Of a stretch of DNA of 64,000 nucleotides, positions 50,858-60,895 are shown piece after piece. The notes beneath the pieces are model-generated. The model ran no database searches. It was not told the DNA's origin and saw only the letters and a list, made by a program, of their open reading frames with translations. The position numbers were made by a program, and so were the translations under genes. Position 1 is the stretch's first letter, and every line of letters begins with the position of its first letter. The stretch is from Entamoeba invadens IP1 (lineage: Eukaryota > Evosea > Mastigamoebida > Endamoebidae), in assembly GCF_000330505.1 (NCBI RefSeq), contig NW_004443552.1, positions 256,302 to 320,301 of the forward strand. Reading direction: 5' to 3'.

Positions 50858-53152
50858 TCAAGCCTTTGGGTCTTTAACTGTTGGTTTTTCATATCTGAAC
50901 AAACTGCACTGCCCTAGGAAGTTAACAGGGACATGAGTGACTACAATGTTCTGTGCGATCAAATGGTCTAAAATGACTCTGTTTTCAGTGTCTTCGCTTT
51001 GATACTTCAAGTCCCACTTCTTTACGTCGTGGTCAGTAACGCCGTGTCGTTGTAAAAGTTCCTTCTTCATCGCACTTTCTCCTCCATAATCTTTAGCAAA
51101 CATTTTCATATTACCCATCAAATAGAATTGCTTCTTCGCTCCAAGAGCAGCAGCTTGTCGATTCAAGTAAGTGTTCACCGCAATTTCTTTTTGCTGTGCA
51201 AAGTCCTCAACAGAGTACAACCAGATCCCTGGGGATGTAGTTGTCCCAAATGAAAGTAAACACCCAAGGTTCTTGTCAGCTTCTTTCATCACGTACTTCG
51301 CCTTTTCATTACTAAAAGTGACAACCTTGTCAATGGACGAGTCTTTAGGCCACGGGGCTCTCAAGCATCCCATCAACACATCATGCAGAGTGTATGAGAA
51401 CCCTCCGATCTTATACGCAAACTTCTTGAAATTGCTCATCATATCTTTGAACTCGACGTTTGGTCGATGTTTCCAATACATCAACCCGTGGAGTAACATG
51501 ATGTGGTAGACGTTCAACCAAAACGGTTCGTTCTCCCCAGTCTTGAGCTTTTCTAAGTCGACAACAGCAAGCTCGGAGGCTTGTTGTTCAAACAATTTAA
51601 CACCAGCCAAGTTGTCTAATGTGATCAACTCAATGTGGTAGTCGAAGCAACGCCCGTAGAACCCGGATCTCAAGTACAACTGAATGACCGAGTACAAGAC
51701 ACTTCTTGCAACTTCAAGTGGGTCTCGTGTTGTTTCCTTGACAACTTCCATCTCTGGGTTGATATTGAAAAATTCTCTTTGTGAAGGGTATTGAATGAGG
51801 TGATCAACAATTCTGTTGAAGTTCTTGAAATTGAGCGACGTGTGATAAATTGGGTACCACACAGGGGCTTTGACTCTTTTAGGATTCTCACTACTTTCAG
51901 TCTCAGCAAGAAGTGCCTTAGGTGCGTCTACGTCTGGGTCTGTTGCAATAGATTTTGGAATTGGAGGGACTTTCTCTGGATCGACAATATCGTCGGGGAT
52001 GTCGGAACGAACTCCAACTTGGCAGAATGGGATCTCTTGTTCCAAAGATGGTGCAGTGGAGACGTCCTCGAAGTTCAAAATCACTTTGAAGTTGGGTGCA
52101 AGTTGTTTAGCGTCTTTGAACCCCTTGTCCAACTCCATCTTTGAGAACTCAAGATGGTTGTCGTGGATGAACCAAGTGTTAAACCAAATGTTGAATATGC
52201 CACCTTTCGACGTTGAAAACTCAAGTTTAATATCGCCGTGTAACGTGACTGGATCAATTGGGAACGCACTTCCATCAGTCCCAAATCTCTCATCGCCTTC
52301 TATCGACCGCATCTTCCAGTCCCAAGCACACATCGCCTCGCGTGTCGTCACATTTGGATTCTCCTCTTTGAGCTCCGCAAGCACCTCATCATACAACTTC
52401 ATGTACTCCTCTTCCTTCATTTTGATTTTTGACTCTTTGAGTGGCTTAAACGTCAATTTTCTGGAGTTGGTGAGCGACTTCTCACAGACAAATTCAGTGA
52501 AGGTAGACACCTTCACAAAGATTTCATCAGAGATCTTTGGAGTTGGAATCATCTCGATTTTAGTCATCTTGACCGTTCTATCTCCAACAGTGAATTTGTG
52601 TTTAAGTGAAGCGCTCCAGTAGTTTATGTACTTCAGTTGCGATGGGATAGTAACACCCTTCTTATTGAAAGTTCGAGCAGTACCGTAGAAATCGATGGCC
52701 TCGTGTGCATTTAAAGCGTCAAGCATATACACCAAGAACGCGGCAGACATAAGTCCTGTTCTACCCTTACCAGCTTTGCAGTGAAGTGCAATGACATTGA
52801 GTGGGTCGGCCGACAAATACTCGTCGACGTCCTTACAGAGTTGTGGAATGATTCTGAACTCAGGCGCGTTGTGATCGTCAAAAGGGAAGTACTCATACTC
52901 GCCTTTGATTTTCGACTCTCCATCGTACGGCTTTTCTCTACAAAAGTTGTAGACCTTATAATGTCCCTTGTGGAATGTTTCGAAGAACTGGAGGACATCA
53001 ACCAATGGGTTTCTATAGGCAGCCTCAAACTTCTCAGAAGGGAAGCCCATAGCAATAATCCGTGGTGTGATATAACTCAAATCAAGGTCAAACCCAAATT
53101 GTTGGTATCGGCGTTTTTCCTTGGACACTGCTTCTCGAATGACGTTCGCCAT
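50858..53152 (-). CDS. PTEN-like phosphatase fused to DUF547
   Basis: A protein of 764 aa, single exon. Residues about 1-185 are a PTEN-type dual-specificity phosphatase: FPFDDHNAPE (catalytic Asp region) and the exact PTEN P-loop HCKAGKGRTG with C125. The two lysines in the loop are those that accommodate PI(3,4,5)P3. Residues about 190-370 correspond to the C2 domain with a long acidic insertion. After a Pro/Glu linker, about 440-700 is a DUF547-like domain (RSVLYSVIQLYLRSGFYG, FWLNVYHIMLLHGLM, PRAPWPKDSS-like region). PTEN homologues with this C-terminal extension occur in E. histolytica. It should lower PIP3 at the plasma membrane and during phagocytosis and chemotaxis. Expressed from its own promoter (TTGAACTT upstream). 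Confidence 0.93.
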   Translation of the reverse strand: MANVIREAVSKEKRRYQQFGFDLDLSYITPRIIAMGFPSEKFEAAYRNPLVDVLQFFETFHKGHYKVYNFCREKPYDGESKIKGEYEYFPFDDHNAPEFRIIPQLCKDVDEYLSADPLNVIALHCKAGKGRTGLMSAAFLVYMLDALNAHEAIDFYGTARTFNKKGVTIPSQLKYINYWSASLKHKFTVGDRTVKMTKIEMIPTPKISDEIFVKVSTFTEFVCEKSLTNSRKLTFKPLKESKIKMKEEEYMKLYDEVLAELKEENPNVTTREAMCAWDWKMRSIEGDERFGTDGSAFPIDPVTLHGDIKLEFSTSKGGIFNIWFNTWFIHDNHLEFSKMELDKGFKDAKQLAPNFKVILNFEDVSTAPSLEQEIPFCQVGVRSDIPDDIVDPEKVPPIPKSIATDPDVDAPKALLAETESSENPKRVKAPVWYPIYHTSLNFKNFNRIVDHLIQYPSQREFFNINPEMEVVKETTRDPLEVARSVLYSVIQLYLRSGFYGRCFDYHIELITLDNLAGVKLFEQQASELAVVDLEKLKTGENEPFWLNVYHIMLLHGLMYWKHRPNVEFKDMMSNFKKFAYKIGGFSYTLHDVLMGCLRAPWPKDSSIDKVVTFSNEKAKYVMKEADKNLGCLLSFGTTTSPGIWLYSVEDFAQQKEIAVNTYLNRQAAALGAKKQFYLMGNMKMFAKDYGGESAMKKELLQRHGVTDHDVKKWDLKYQSEDTENRVILDHLIAQNIVVTHVPVNFLGQCSLFRYEKPTVKDPKA

Positions 53153-53762
53153 TATTCTTTGTTGTTTTTAAGTTCAAAGATAGACCTATATTTTTTTGCT
53201 AAATCTTAATATTCCTCTTCATCTCTGGTTTGCCAATTTTTCTGCTTGAAATATGAGTTCTGTTGTGTGTTTTCTTCTCTTGTTTCCCGGTTTTCGCAAG
53301 TTAATACATGGGTTGTCCTTATTCGACTTCCTGCTTTTTTCAAGAAGAAAAACATTTTTTCTAATTCTAATTCTATATGCGTTGTGTTACATAGCGGCGT
53401 ATTGGTAAAAGTCACTTTTCTTATGTATTGAAATACATCAATAACTTCTCAAATAAGACTGATCTAACACAACTTATCGAATAATTCAATTTGAAAATGT
53501 AACCAAACGCAATGAATGCCGACAATGAAAGAAGTTTTTGGGGAAGGATATGCGTTTTTAGAAATTCGCTTTTTTGCACCAAAAAAAAGGTAAAAACTTG
53601 GGGTGCTAAAGATAGCAACTAACTTCTATTTTTCAATAAACACCGAGTTGTATAAAACATTTTGATATTTTCCCACTTCTTTCCTTTAATTATACTTGAA
53701 ATAATAATAATAACGACTAATGCTGATTTATATTGTTTCAAAAAGTTGAAAAAATAAAACAC
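53153..53762. other. Intergenic, 0.6 kb
   Basis: Upstream of PTEN and downstream of the PDI gene. Two chance frames at 53206-53415 (minus) and 53246-53431 (plus) are not supported. Confidence 0.4.
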
Positions 53763-54440
53763 TTAAAGTTCAATTTTTGACGTTTTCTCGGTTAAAAAGT
53801 TCGTTAATGTTTCTTCAGTCCTCTGGCCTTGGAATGGTATTGGTTCTTTTCCTGGGGTGAATAGCAATAAAGTTGGGTATGAAGAAACAGAAAACTTGGA
53901 GCAAATGTGCGGGCAAGCATCGCAGTTAACTTCGGCAAACTGCACTTTTGACGTTCGCGACACATTCTCAAAAACCGGTTTCAATTTTCTGCAGTGCCCA
54001 CACCACGGCGCATAAAACTTGATGAAGAGTGGTTCCTTTAAAGTGGAGAAAACATTACTGTCGTCATTTTTACACATATCAATAACATTAATTGGCTTGA
54101 TGTCTTCCATTTCAATATTCACTTTAGCAAGAGTCTGTTTCAAAGAGTCTGTGCTGAGTTTGGACACGATATATTCTTCTGTCGCTGTTTTGACTGTTAA
54201 TAGTGGCAACGTGTGTATAGAATTTGTTTCACAATAGTCTTCATATTCTTCGCAGTCTAGACTGCCAACTTCTATAGTTAGTCGCCTTGATATCTCTTCA
54301 TATGTTGATAAAAAGTTTTTGTAGTTGTCACCATAAGCGACGTAGTAAAGAACAACACGAATCTTTGGGTCTTTAAATGTTTTGGGTGTGAATTCGTGAA
54401 CGACTGCAGTACAAAGTGAAAACAAAAGGAAAAATACCAT
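53763..54440 (-). CDS. ER protein disulfide-isomerase-like protein, two Trx domains (one inactive)
   Basis: A protein of 225 aa from the ATG at 54440, which gives the signal peptide MVFFLLFSLCTAVV (the longer frame starts with TTG). The first thioredoxin-like domain (about 20-115) has no CxxC and is redox-inactive (YVAYGDNYKNF in place of the active site, with a cis-Pro-like HTLPLLTV). The second (about 120-220) has FYAPWCGHCRKL, the CGHC of PDI, and the cis-Pro SSYPTLLLF. Its C-terminus SKIEL may act as a KDEL-like ER retrieval signal (inference). It catalyses disulfide formation or exchange in secretory proteins. It lies next to a thioredoxin and a small PDI, transcribed divergently. Confidence 0.88.
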   Translation of the reverse strand: MVFFLLFSLCTAVVHEFTPKTFKDPKIRVVLYYVAYGDNYKNFLSTYEEISRRLTIEVGSLDCEEYEDYCETNSIHTLPLLTVKTATEEYIVSKLSTDSLKQTLAKVNIEMEDIKPINVIDMCKNDDSNVFSTLKEPLFIKFYAPWCGHCRKLKPVFENVSRTSKVQFAEVNCDACPHICSKFSVSSYPTLLLFTPGKEPIPFQGQRTEETLTNFLTEKTSKIEL

Positions 54441-54963
54441 CCTATTTTGAAGTTTTTGGTCTTTAATAAAGTTCGTTTTAAATGGAAGTTTCAAAAATTA
54501 TTTATAATATCAACTATATTATGTAATATTTTATATCATTTAGAACTTAATAAAAAAAGTTGTTGTTTTATTAGTTTATTTAATTGTTTTATTAATAAAG
54601 ATTATTATAACATAATTAATTATTATAATAATATAAATTAAAAAGAAATGGTATTTGAACACAATTTGTATTATGGTCTGGTCATTTTTTTTTTTTTTAA
54701 AATAAGTTCTGGAAAAAGACCAGAAGTCTTTGTAATGATATTTTAATGGGCTGTCCTCTAATAAACGGGAATACAACCTAACAAGAGGAAGTGTTCCCGA
54801 AAGTCGGAGATATTCAAAAACGATTACTAGAAATAATATTTATATTTAAAACAATGATAAATGGTAAAATAACCACAAGTAATAGAAAGTGAGACAATTG
54901 AGGTGAACTGGACAGAGTCTTGTCCTCTTAAACAAAACACAAAACTGTGAAAGACAAAATAAC
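54441..54963. other. Divergent promoter region between two thioredoxin-fold genes
   Basis: AT-rich, 523 bp. ACGAACTTT (minus side) and GGTGAACTGG (plus side, 54901-54910) are GAAC-like motifs. A T15 run lies near 54687. Confidence 0.4.
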
Positions 54964-55284
54964 ATGGCAGAACCAATCCAACTCACTGACGGCGCTCAAC
55001 TCAAAGAAAAGATTGCAAGCGGTGTTGCTGTCGTTCAATTTCATGCAACATGGTGCAAGGACTGCATCTATGTCAAGCCACTTTACAGAAAATTGGTCAA
55101 AGAATCCAAGAACTCAGTCTGCATCGATGTCGATGTCGACAAAGCGCCACAACTGAAAGCAGAGTACAAAGTTGCACATGTCCCAACATTCATCCTTTAC
55201 CATAATGGTGTTGAGCAGCAGAGAATTGTCGAGCCAAAGTACGAGCAATTAGAGGACTTCATGTCAGTTGCTGCTAAACTTTAA
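54964..55284 (+). CDS. Thioredoxin-like protein with WCKDC active site
   Basis: A protein of 106 aa, a single thioredoxin domain without targeting signal. The active site is ATWCKDCIY rather than WCGPC, an atypical dithiol with Lys-Asp between the cysteines; the cis-Pro (HVPTFILY) is conserved. The altered loop should change redox potential and partner choice. It could serve as electron donor to peroxiredoxin or act as a specialised reductase (inference). It belongs to a three-gene cluster of thioredoxin-fold proteins. Confidence 0.9.
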   Translation: MAEPIQLTDGAQLKEKIASGVAVVQFHATWCKDCIYVKPLYRKLVKESKNSVCIDVDVDKAPQLKAEYKVAHVPTFILYHNGVEQQRIVEPKYEQLEDFMSVAAKL

Positions 55285-55619
55285 CTCATTTATACCACTC
55301 ATTGTTAGTTATTTAACTATAATTATTCTATACAAATTATATACAAAATTATAATACAAATTATTATAATAAATAGTTCAAACATTGTAAATGAATTTAT
55401 AGTATTATAATAATATAAATACTATTATTTATAATATCTTAAATATTCGAGCTCTGAGTCTAAGAAATCAGAACGCAAGTTCTAACTATCAATTATTTTC
55501 AGTTCTGTTTTAAACCAAGAATGTATTATATGAAATAATAACAGTGACATGATATTCAAATTAATGGGAAATAATACTGATTTGATAAGTTTGTAAAAAA
55601 CAGTGCAAAAGGAAAATTA
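55285..55619. other. Intergenic
   Basis: AT-rich spacer between the thioredoxin-like gene and the small PDI gene. CAGTTCTG and GAACGCAAG motifs near 55470-55510, nothing else. Confidence 0.4.
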
Positions 55620-56138
55620 ATGATCTTGAAATTTCAAATGAACGCTCTTCTTGTCCTCCTTATTGCCTTCGCTAGTGCGAGTTCTGAAGGATTGGTCTCC
55701 TTGACCGCTGAAACCTTCCCAACTTACAAAGCCAGTGGAAAGACCATGTTTGTTATTCAATTCTTAAAGTGTTTATCGCTCCTATATATATTTATAATAC
55801 TTTTATAAATAGGATTATATAATAGTATTATTAATTATAAAATGTATTGGTATTAACATTGAAGCTTGGTGAAATTCTTTGCTCCATGGTGCGGACACTG
55901 CAAAAGACTCGCCCCAACTTATGTTGAGCTTGCTACTGCTATGAAAGAAAACGAAAACGTTGTCATCGCTGAAGTTAATTGCGACGACAACAGAGAGATC
56001 TGCACTGCCAACGGCGTCAGAGGATTCCCAACAGTCCAATTGTTCAACGGTGAAGCCGAACCAGTCAAGTACCAAGGACCAAGAACTTTGGAAGACCTCA
56101 AAAAGTTTGTCTTGGACAACGTCCCAGCCAAGCAGTGA
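55620..56138 (+). CDS. Small secretory PDI, one thioredoxin domain (2 exons)
   Basis: Exons 55620-55747 and 55865-56138 give 133 aa; starting from the second ATG (55638) gives 127 aa with a cleaner signal peptide (MNALLVLLIAFASA) and may be the true start. The 117-bp intron starts GTTTGT and ends TTGAAG: only this acceptor keeps the frame and yields GKTILVKFFAPWCGHC, the standard PDI context. AAG is an unusual acceptor, also inferred at 34422. The domain has CGHC and cis-Pro GFPTVQLF. Single-domain PDIs with signal peptides occur in Entamoeba ER. No retrieval motif (ends PAKQ), so it may be secreted or held by partners. Confidence 0.88.
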
Positions 56139-56444
56139 ATGAAATTATTAAACAATCGTTCTCTATATTTAACCATTCTTTTTAATACACTTTATTATTG
56201 TTTTACTATTTTATAAACCCTTTAGGTGAAAAGTTGTAATTAATTATGGAATTAATTCTATAATAAAAATAATACACTATTAATACATGACACGTCATTT
56301 CAGTTAGAAAAAAATAATAAGTTATAGTAAAAATATTATAAACCAAATTATTAAATTGGATAGAAACAAGAATCAATAAAAGAATCAAAAGACACATTCT
56401 GCAAGGGAATAAGACAACCTTGTTGTTACTAAAAAAACTGGGTG
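56139..56444. other. Intergenic between convergent genes
   Basis: 3' flanks of the small PDI and of the hypothetical gene. Nothing recognised. Confidence 0.4.
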
Positions 56445-57212
56445 TCACAATAAAGAAACGATGAGAGAGTTAAGTTGCGATATATTGAAGTCGTTGATGT
56501 CGAAAGACATTTCATTGTTTTCGTTGTCCATTTTGATTCCTAATTCCATTAGTTTGTGTGCTAATAACTTCATCTTATCTGGTCCAGCACTTTGAACGAG
56601 TTTTCCAAATTGAGACTTTAAGTGGTTGAGTTGAGTTTCGTTGGGGAAACTCAGTGGCTCAAGTAAAACGTCAATTGGAAACATTTGCTTGCGATCAGCA
56701 GAATTTATACTTTGCATGACCTTTTCAAACATTTGAGACTCGAGTTGTTGGTTGTCGTAAATGTTTGTTTGCATTGCCTTTGTGTTGCGTATCATCATTT
56801 GAATTTCTCCGACTTTTTGAATGACTTCATCGGCGATTTCTGTGGCGACCTCACCCTTCATTAAACGTTTTGCGTCTTCGTGGGGGTTCATCTGAATGCG
56901 CTGGAATAACCTGAATTTGTCCTCGCGCGAGAAATTTGGGTTTCGATAGAACCTCCCAACTAATGTTACAAAAGCGATGACTAACTCATCCATGGATTTT
57001 GTGTTGAAAACCAATTCGTAGTTGCCTTCAAGCACTTTTTGCATCTCGGGCATTGAAAGAAAATACATTTTTACTGATGTCAAAAAATCGGCGCGGGCTT
57101 CGGGGTCGCGCATTACACTGTCTTTGCTGGAATTTGATGAGTTACTGTCTTTGCTCTGTGTCTCGGAAGTGATTGAAAAAGACGTTGGTGACATCAAAGG
57201 AATGTTCATCAT
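56445..57212 (-). CDS. Hypothetical helical protein
   Basis: A protein of 255 aa from the ATG at 57212 (a longer frame starts at TTG). Not recognised. The N-terminal 35 residues are Ser/Thr/Gln-rich and disordered; from about residue 40 (DPEARADFLTSVKMYF) it is almost entirely alpha-helical with amphipathic periodicity (DKFRLFQRIQM, DEVIQKVGEIQMMI, TQLNHLKSQFGKLVQSAG), and it ends in a hydrophobic helix (FNISQLNSLIVSLL). No signal peptide or membrane segment. It could be a scaffold or a Med/ENTH-like helical bundle; no function can be assigned. Confidence 0.75.
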   Translation of the reverse strand: MMNIPLMSPTSFSITSETQSKDSNSSNSSKDSVMRDPEARADFLTSVKMYFLSMPEMQKVLEGNYELVFNTKSMDELVIAFVTLVGRFYRNPNFSREDKFRLFQRIQMNPHEDAKRLMKGEVATEIADEVIQKVGEIQMMIRNTKAMQTNIYDNQQLESQMFEKVMQSINSADRKQMFPIDVLLEPLSFPNETQLNHLKSQFGKLVQSAGPDKMKLLAHKLMELGIKMDNENNEMSFDINDFNISQLNSLIVSLL

Positions 57213-57587
57213 CTGTATATTTTTTATTTCTTTATATTTTTTCGATGAATATTTGAAAGTTTGGTGACTTTCACCAACCAAAATCACCAAACGATTAATG
57301 AAATAAACTTATAGAATCGGGTGTTCTTATTCTTTTTTTATTAAAAGTTGAATTGAATTTATTATTTCGAATAAAAAATAAATGGATAATCCCGAAAAGA
57401 TGGGTAAACAAGAGGAATTTTTGAACAACTCCAAAATTATATTTGTTATAAATCTAATTAAAACAAATAGTAAAAATAATATCGTTATTTAATTTGTTGG
57501 AAATTTGGTTCTTGTTGTTTATTAGAAAAATATTATTATAATTAAATTGAACTTTATAAAAATTACAAATTTCAATTTTAATTGACA
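57213..57587. other. Intergenic
   Basis: AT-rich upstream of the helical-protein gene. Nothing recognised before the palindrome cluster. Confidence 0.4.
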
Positions 57588-57786
57588 ACTAGTGTAGTCG
57601 AAACCGATTCCGGAATCAAAAAATATTCGGGAATATTTTTAACCTCGGTTCGGGAACATCCTGATTCCCAAACTTAAAATTGGTGTGTTCCCGAACACAC
57701 AAGTTCCCGAACTTCATAAAAAAAATATTCCCAAACTTTTGATTCCGGAACATGACGGTTCCCGAACCGATTCCGGAATCACCAGT
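57588..57786. repeat. Cluster of TTCnnGAA palindromes, possible MITE
   Basis: Within 199 bp the octamer TTCnnGAA (as TTCCGGAA, TTCGGGAA or TTCCCGAA) occurs about eight times, with a few TTCCCAAA variants. The 17-mer AACCGATTCCGGAATCA occurs at both ends (57602-57618 and 57765-57781). Outer ends ACTAGTG and CACCAGT are near-complementary, so the block may be an imperfect mobile foldback element. TTCnnGAA is also the unit of a heat-shock element. Confidence 0.65.
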
Positions 57787-58111
57787 ATTATATTAAAATT
57801 TTATTTATAAGCAAACTAAAAAAATAACAACTTTATTTTAATATTAAAATTGATAGATTTGTATAATAATATCTTTGTAAGTGTTTTATCCATTTGTATC
57901 ACTATTCAACAAGAAATCAATTTTTATATTATATTGGATATAAGTACAGTAAAAAGTGTTTATTTGTGGGTTTGCCATGGATTCGGTAGTATATTCTATT
58001 CACTTTTTAATTCAAAAAATTAATGAAAGATTTTATTTTTAAGAAATAAATATATTTATATTAATAATATTTAAATTATTATAAAAAATATAATATAAAG
58101 TTTTACAAGTA

Positions 58112-58909
58112 TAGTCGGGTGATAAAGGGGGTTAATTTGGGACAGAAGTAGTTAATTTGAGTAAAAAACTATAAAATATAATTTATTTAACCATAAAAGT
58201 ATTAGAAGGGTTTTTTCAATTAACTACTTTGAAAATAATAAAAGAAAACCATAACTTTCTATTTTTGATATTATTCAATCTTTGAAAACAATGGAAGAAG
58301 AAGAGAAAGGAACCCTTGATGAAATAACCACAGGCAATCAACATAAAAAAGCAATTTAAATACAAGAAACCAGTTTAAAAACTGTATTTCAATATATTCA
58401 CGATGTATATGGTTAAAATGCCAGAGTTTAATGAATTAACAACAGTGTCAATTTTTGAAAGTGTCAGGGAATCACTGAAAAATCATCATTTGTTATTTCA
58501 ATCTTTCGTTGTTGAACCATTTCCATTGAGAAAAGATAAGAGAAAGACCATTTTAACATAAAAACAATTGGAGTTGAAAAAGAGCAGAAAAGAAATGAAA
58601 CAAAGGAAAAAACAAAGGAAAAATTCTTTAACAAAACAAGTTTCAGACAAACCATAAAAAGTGCTGCGTTTTAGACTTCCACATTTTTTAAGTAAACAAA
58701 TTGAGGTGTTTTTGTTTATTTTTGAAATAGAAATTTATAATTATTCAATTTATAATCATTTAAAATAAAAAACGATAATTTATATTATTATTTTAATTTT
58801 ATGTTTATTTTGACCTTTAAATAGATTTTTTAAAAATTATAGTTTCAAAATTATATTTATCAAAATTAACTACCTTTGTCCCTTTTTAATGCCATTTATC
58901 CCCCGACTA
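58112..58909. mobile_element. 794-bp nested non-autonomous element
   Basis: The element spans 58114-58907, flanked by TA, with inverted ends of about 47 bp that differ at a few positions (GTCGGGTGATAAA left, GTCGGGGGATAAA right). Inside are an N-terminal stub from ATG 58291 (MEEEEKGTLDEITTGNQ) and a C-terminal remnant near 58505-58655 (EPFPLRKDKRKTIL and a basic tail). That remnant resembles the C-terminus of the transposase at 16572 (PIPLLQKKRKTVL and basic tail), so this is an internal-deletion derivative of a related pogo-type element. Confidence 0.82.
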
Positions 58910-59244
58910 TAATGAATTAAAATAAATATAATTATTTTTAATAAAACAATTATACTTGAGTTTCAATGAGATCTTTTATATTGTAAAACGGCAGTAAAAA
59001 CAAATAAAAATACTATAATATTCCGATAAAAAAGACTGATTATGTTATCGAAATTGTTTTTATCGACATAAAATGAAAGTAATTTAACAATAATTTCCGA
59101 TTAAACAACACTAAAACAGCAGTGTATAACTGAAAGGCCAAAAACTTCTCAAAATAAATTTAACTTTTGATTTAATATATCATTAATGATTGTTTAGTAA
59201 GCAAATTACTTAGATATAAACAAAACGTTGATTAATACAATTGA

Positions 59245-60895
59245 TCACATTAAGTTTGAATTGTCTAAACAATTTGACACGTTCTGAATAAATGAATGTT
59301 TGTAATTATTATAATACACGCGGTTTTCTTCATTGACAAACAAAGAATAATCATCCAATTTTTCTTCTAATAAAGTAATTGGATCAATAACACCGAGAAT
59401 ATTGCTTTCATTTTGGAATTGAATTGGCATTGCATTTTCTACATAAATATCAGCAATTTGAGAGGGGTTTATAACTCTTTCACTCTCGGGCATTTCTACA
59501 GTTTGGTATAATTCAATTAAAGATTCATAGGGGGAATCTTGAATAAAAAGAAGTTCATTGAGTTTTTCATGTAATCCGGTGTGTTTGAAACAATTGACTA
59601 TACAATTAACTGAAACACAACACCAACTCGATTTGATAAATCTTAATGCATCAACAATTTGTATTTTTTCAATACCAACAATCAATTTTGATGTATTAAA
59701 AATAACAGAGGGAAAAACAGACTTGATGAACTGTATTGATTCGGTTGCAAGTTTCGCTATATATTCCTGTTGGCCTATTTCGTTGCATTTTAACAAAAAC
59801 GCATTCTTCTTGTTTTCAGTGCATTCCAAAAGTGCTCTGTTAATTTCAACTTTTTTCTTTCGATAAGCGCGTTTTTTTGAATGGATTGCATATGAATATA
59901 ATAACTTATATAATGTTTACGGTAATGTCTTTTAAAGCTTGATATTATGCCTTGATCAAGAGGTTGTAATTTGGCTGTAGTATTTGGTGGGTAAAATTCG
60001 ATATGGATGTTTGATGGTGTAAATAAAAGTTTATGTGTTGGTGCGTTGTCGACAAGTAATAAAATGTGTCGATTGGTTTCTTTTAATTCTTCATTCCATT
60101 CGGTGATGTACTCTTCCCATATGGCAACTGACATCCAACTACTTGGTTGAGTTTTGTACGACAATTCCATGACATCAAGTAAAGACTTGGAACAACCGCG
60201 TGGCATTTTTGCAGAGTGTATAACAAGAGGGTGTCTTTTTGAGTCCCCGAAGAATTGCAACAAAACAAGACTGTTATCCGTTCTTTGCTATCTTGAAGAG
60301 TTTTAAGACATGTTTTATTTGTCAATGAACGGGATGGCAATTTTCTATAAAATAAACCAGTCTCATCCGCGTTAAACACGTCGTCATTTGGGTACTGTTC
60401 TATCATTCTTTGCAATTCATTTATACAATCAACACAGCCACTCAAGTCAACAAGATCCTCATGACCAACAGAAATTTTGTACTGTAATTTTTCCTTTTTC
60501 TTGAACCGTCTGACGAAGCCTTTAACATCTTTTAATTTATCAGACTGTTTATGTTCCTCGAGAATTGCTGCAACTTTTGCTTGTAATACATAGTCATCAA
60601 TAAAACTACCTGAACACAAAGAATCACTGACATAATTTTGTAGTTCTGGGTACACTATTTTTACAATTTCAGAGTTAAGTACATGTTTTATTTCTTTGAC
60701 TTCTCTTGTGTTATAAGCTTGGAGTTGTTTGATATTAAACTGATACTCTGGGAATTCCACTTTAAGAATATTTTGAATTTTTTCCCAGAAGTCTTTCTTT
60801 TTGTTAATTGTCTGTTCTGTATACAACTCTTTTATTCTGTAATGAGCCTCCTTTGAAATGTTTTTGTACCGTGTACTTCTTGGTGGACGAGACAT
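59245..60895 (-). pseudogene. Tigger-like transposase, two frameshifts
   Basis: Minus strand from ATG 60895 (MSRPPRSTRYKN). Residues to about 150 carry the HTH and CENP-B-type DNA-binding regions (DYVLQAKVAAILEE, GFVRRFKKKEKL). The DDE core begins with FNADETGLFYRKLP (first Asp) and RITVLFCCN, then a shift near 60255. It continues with LLLVDNAPTHK (second Asp) and TTAKLQPLDQGIISSFKRHYR (third Asp), then a second shift at an A-run near 59850. The tail IVDALRFIKSSWCCVS with NCFKHTGL is the C-terminal signature of Tigger/jerky proteins. All catalytic residues remain, so decay is recent. Confidence 0.85.
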
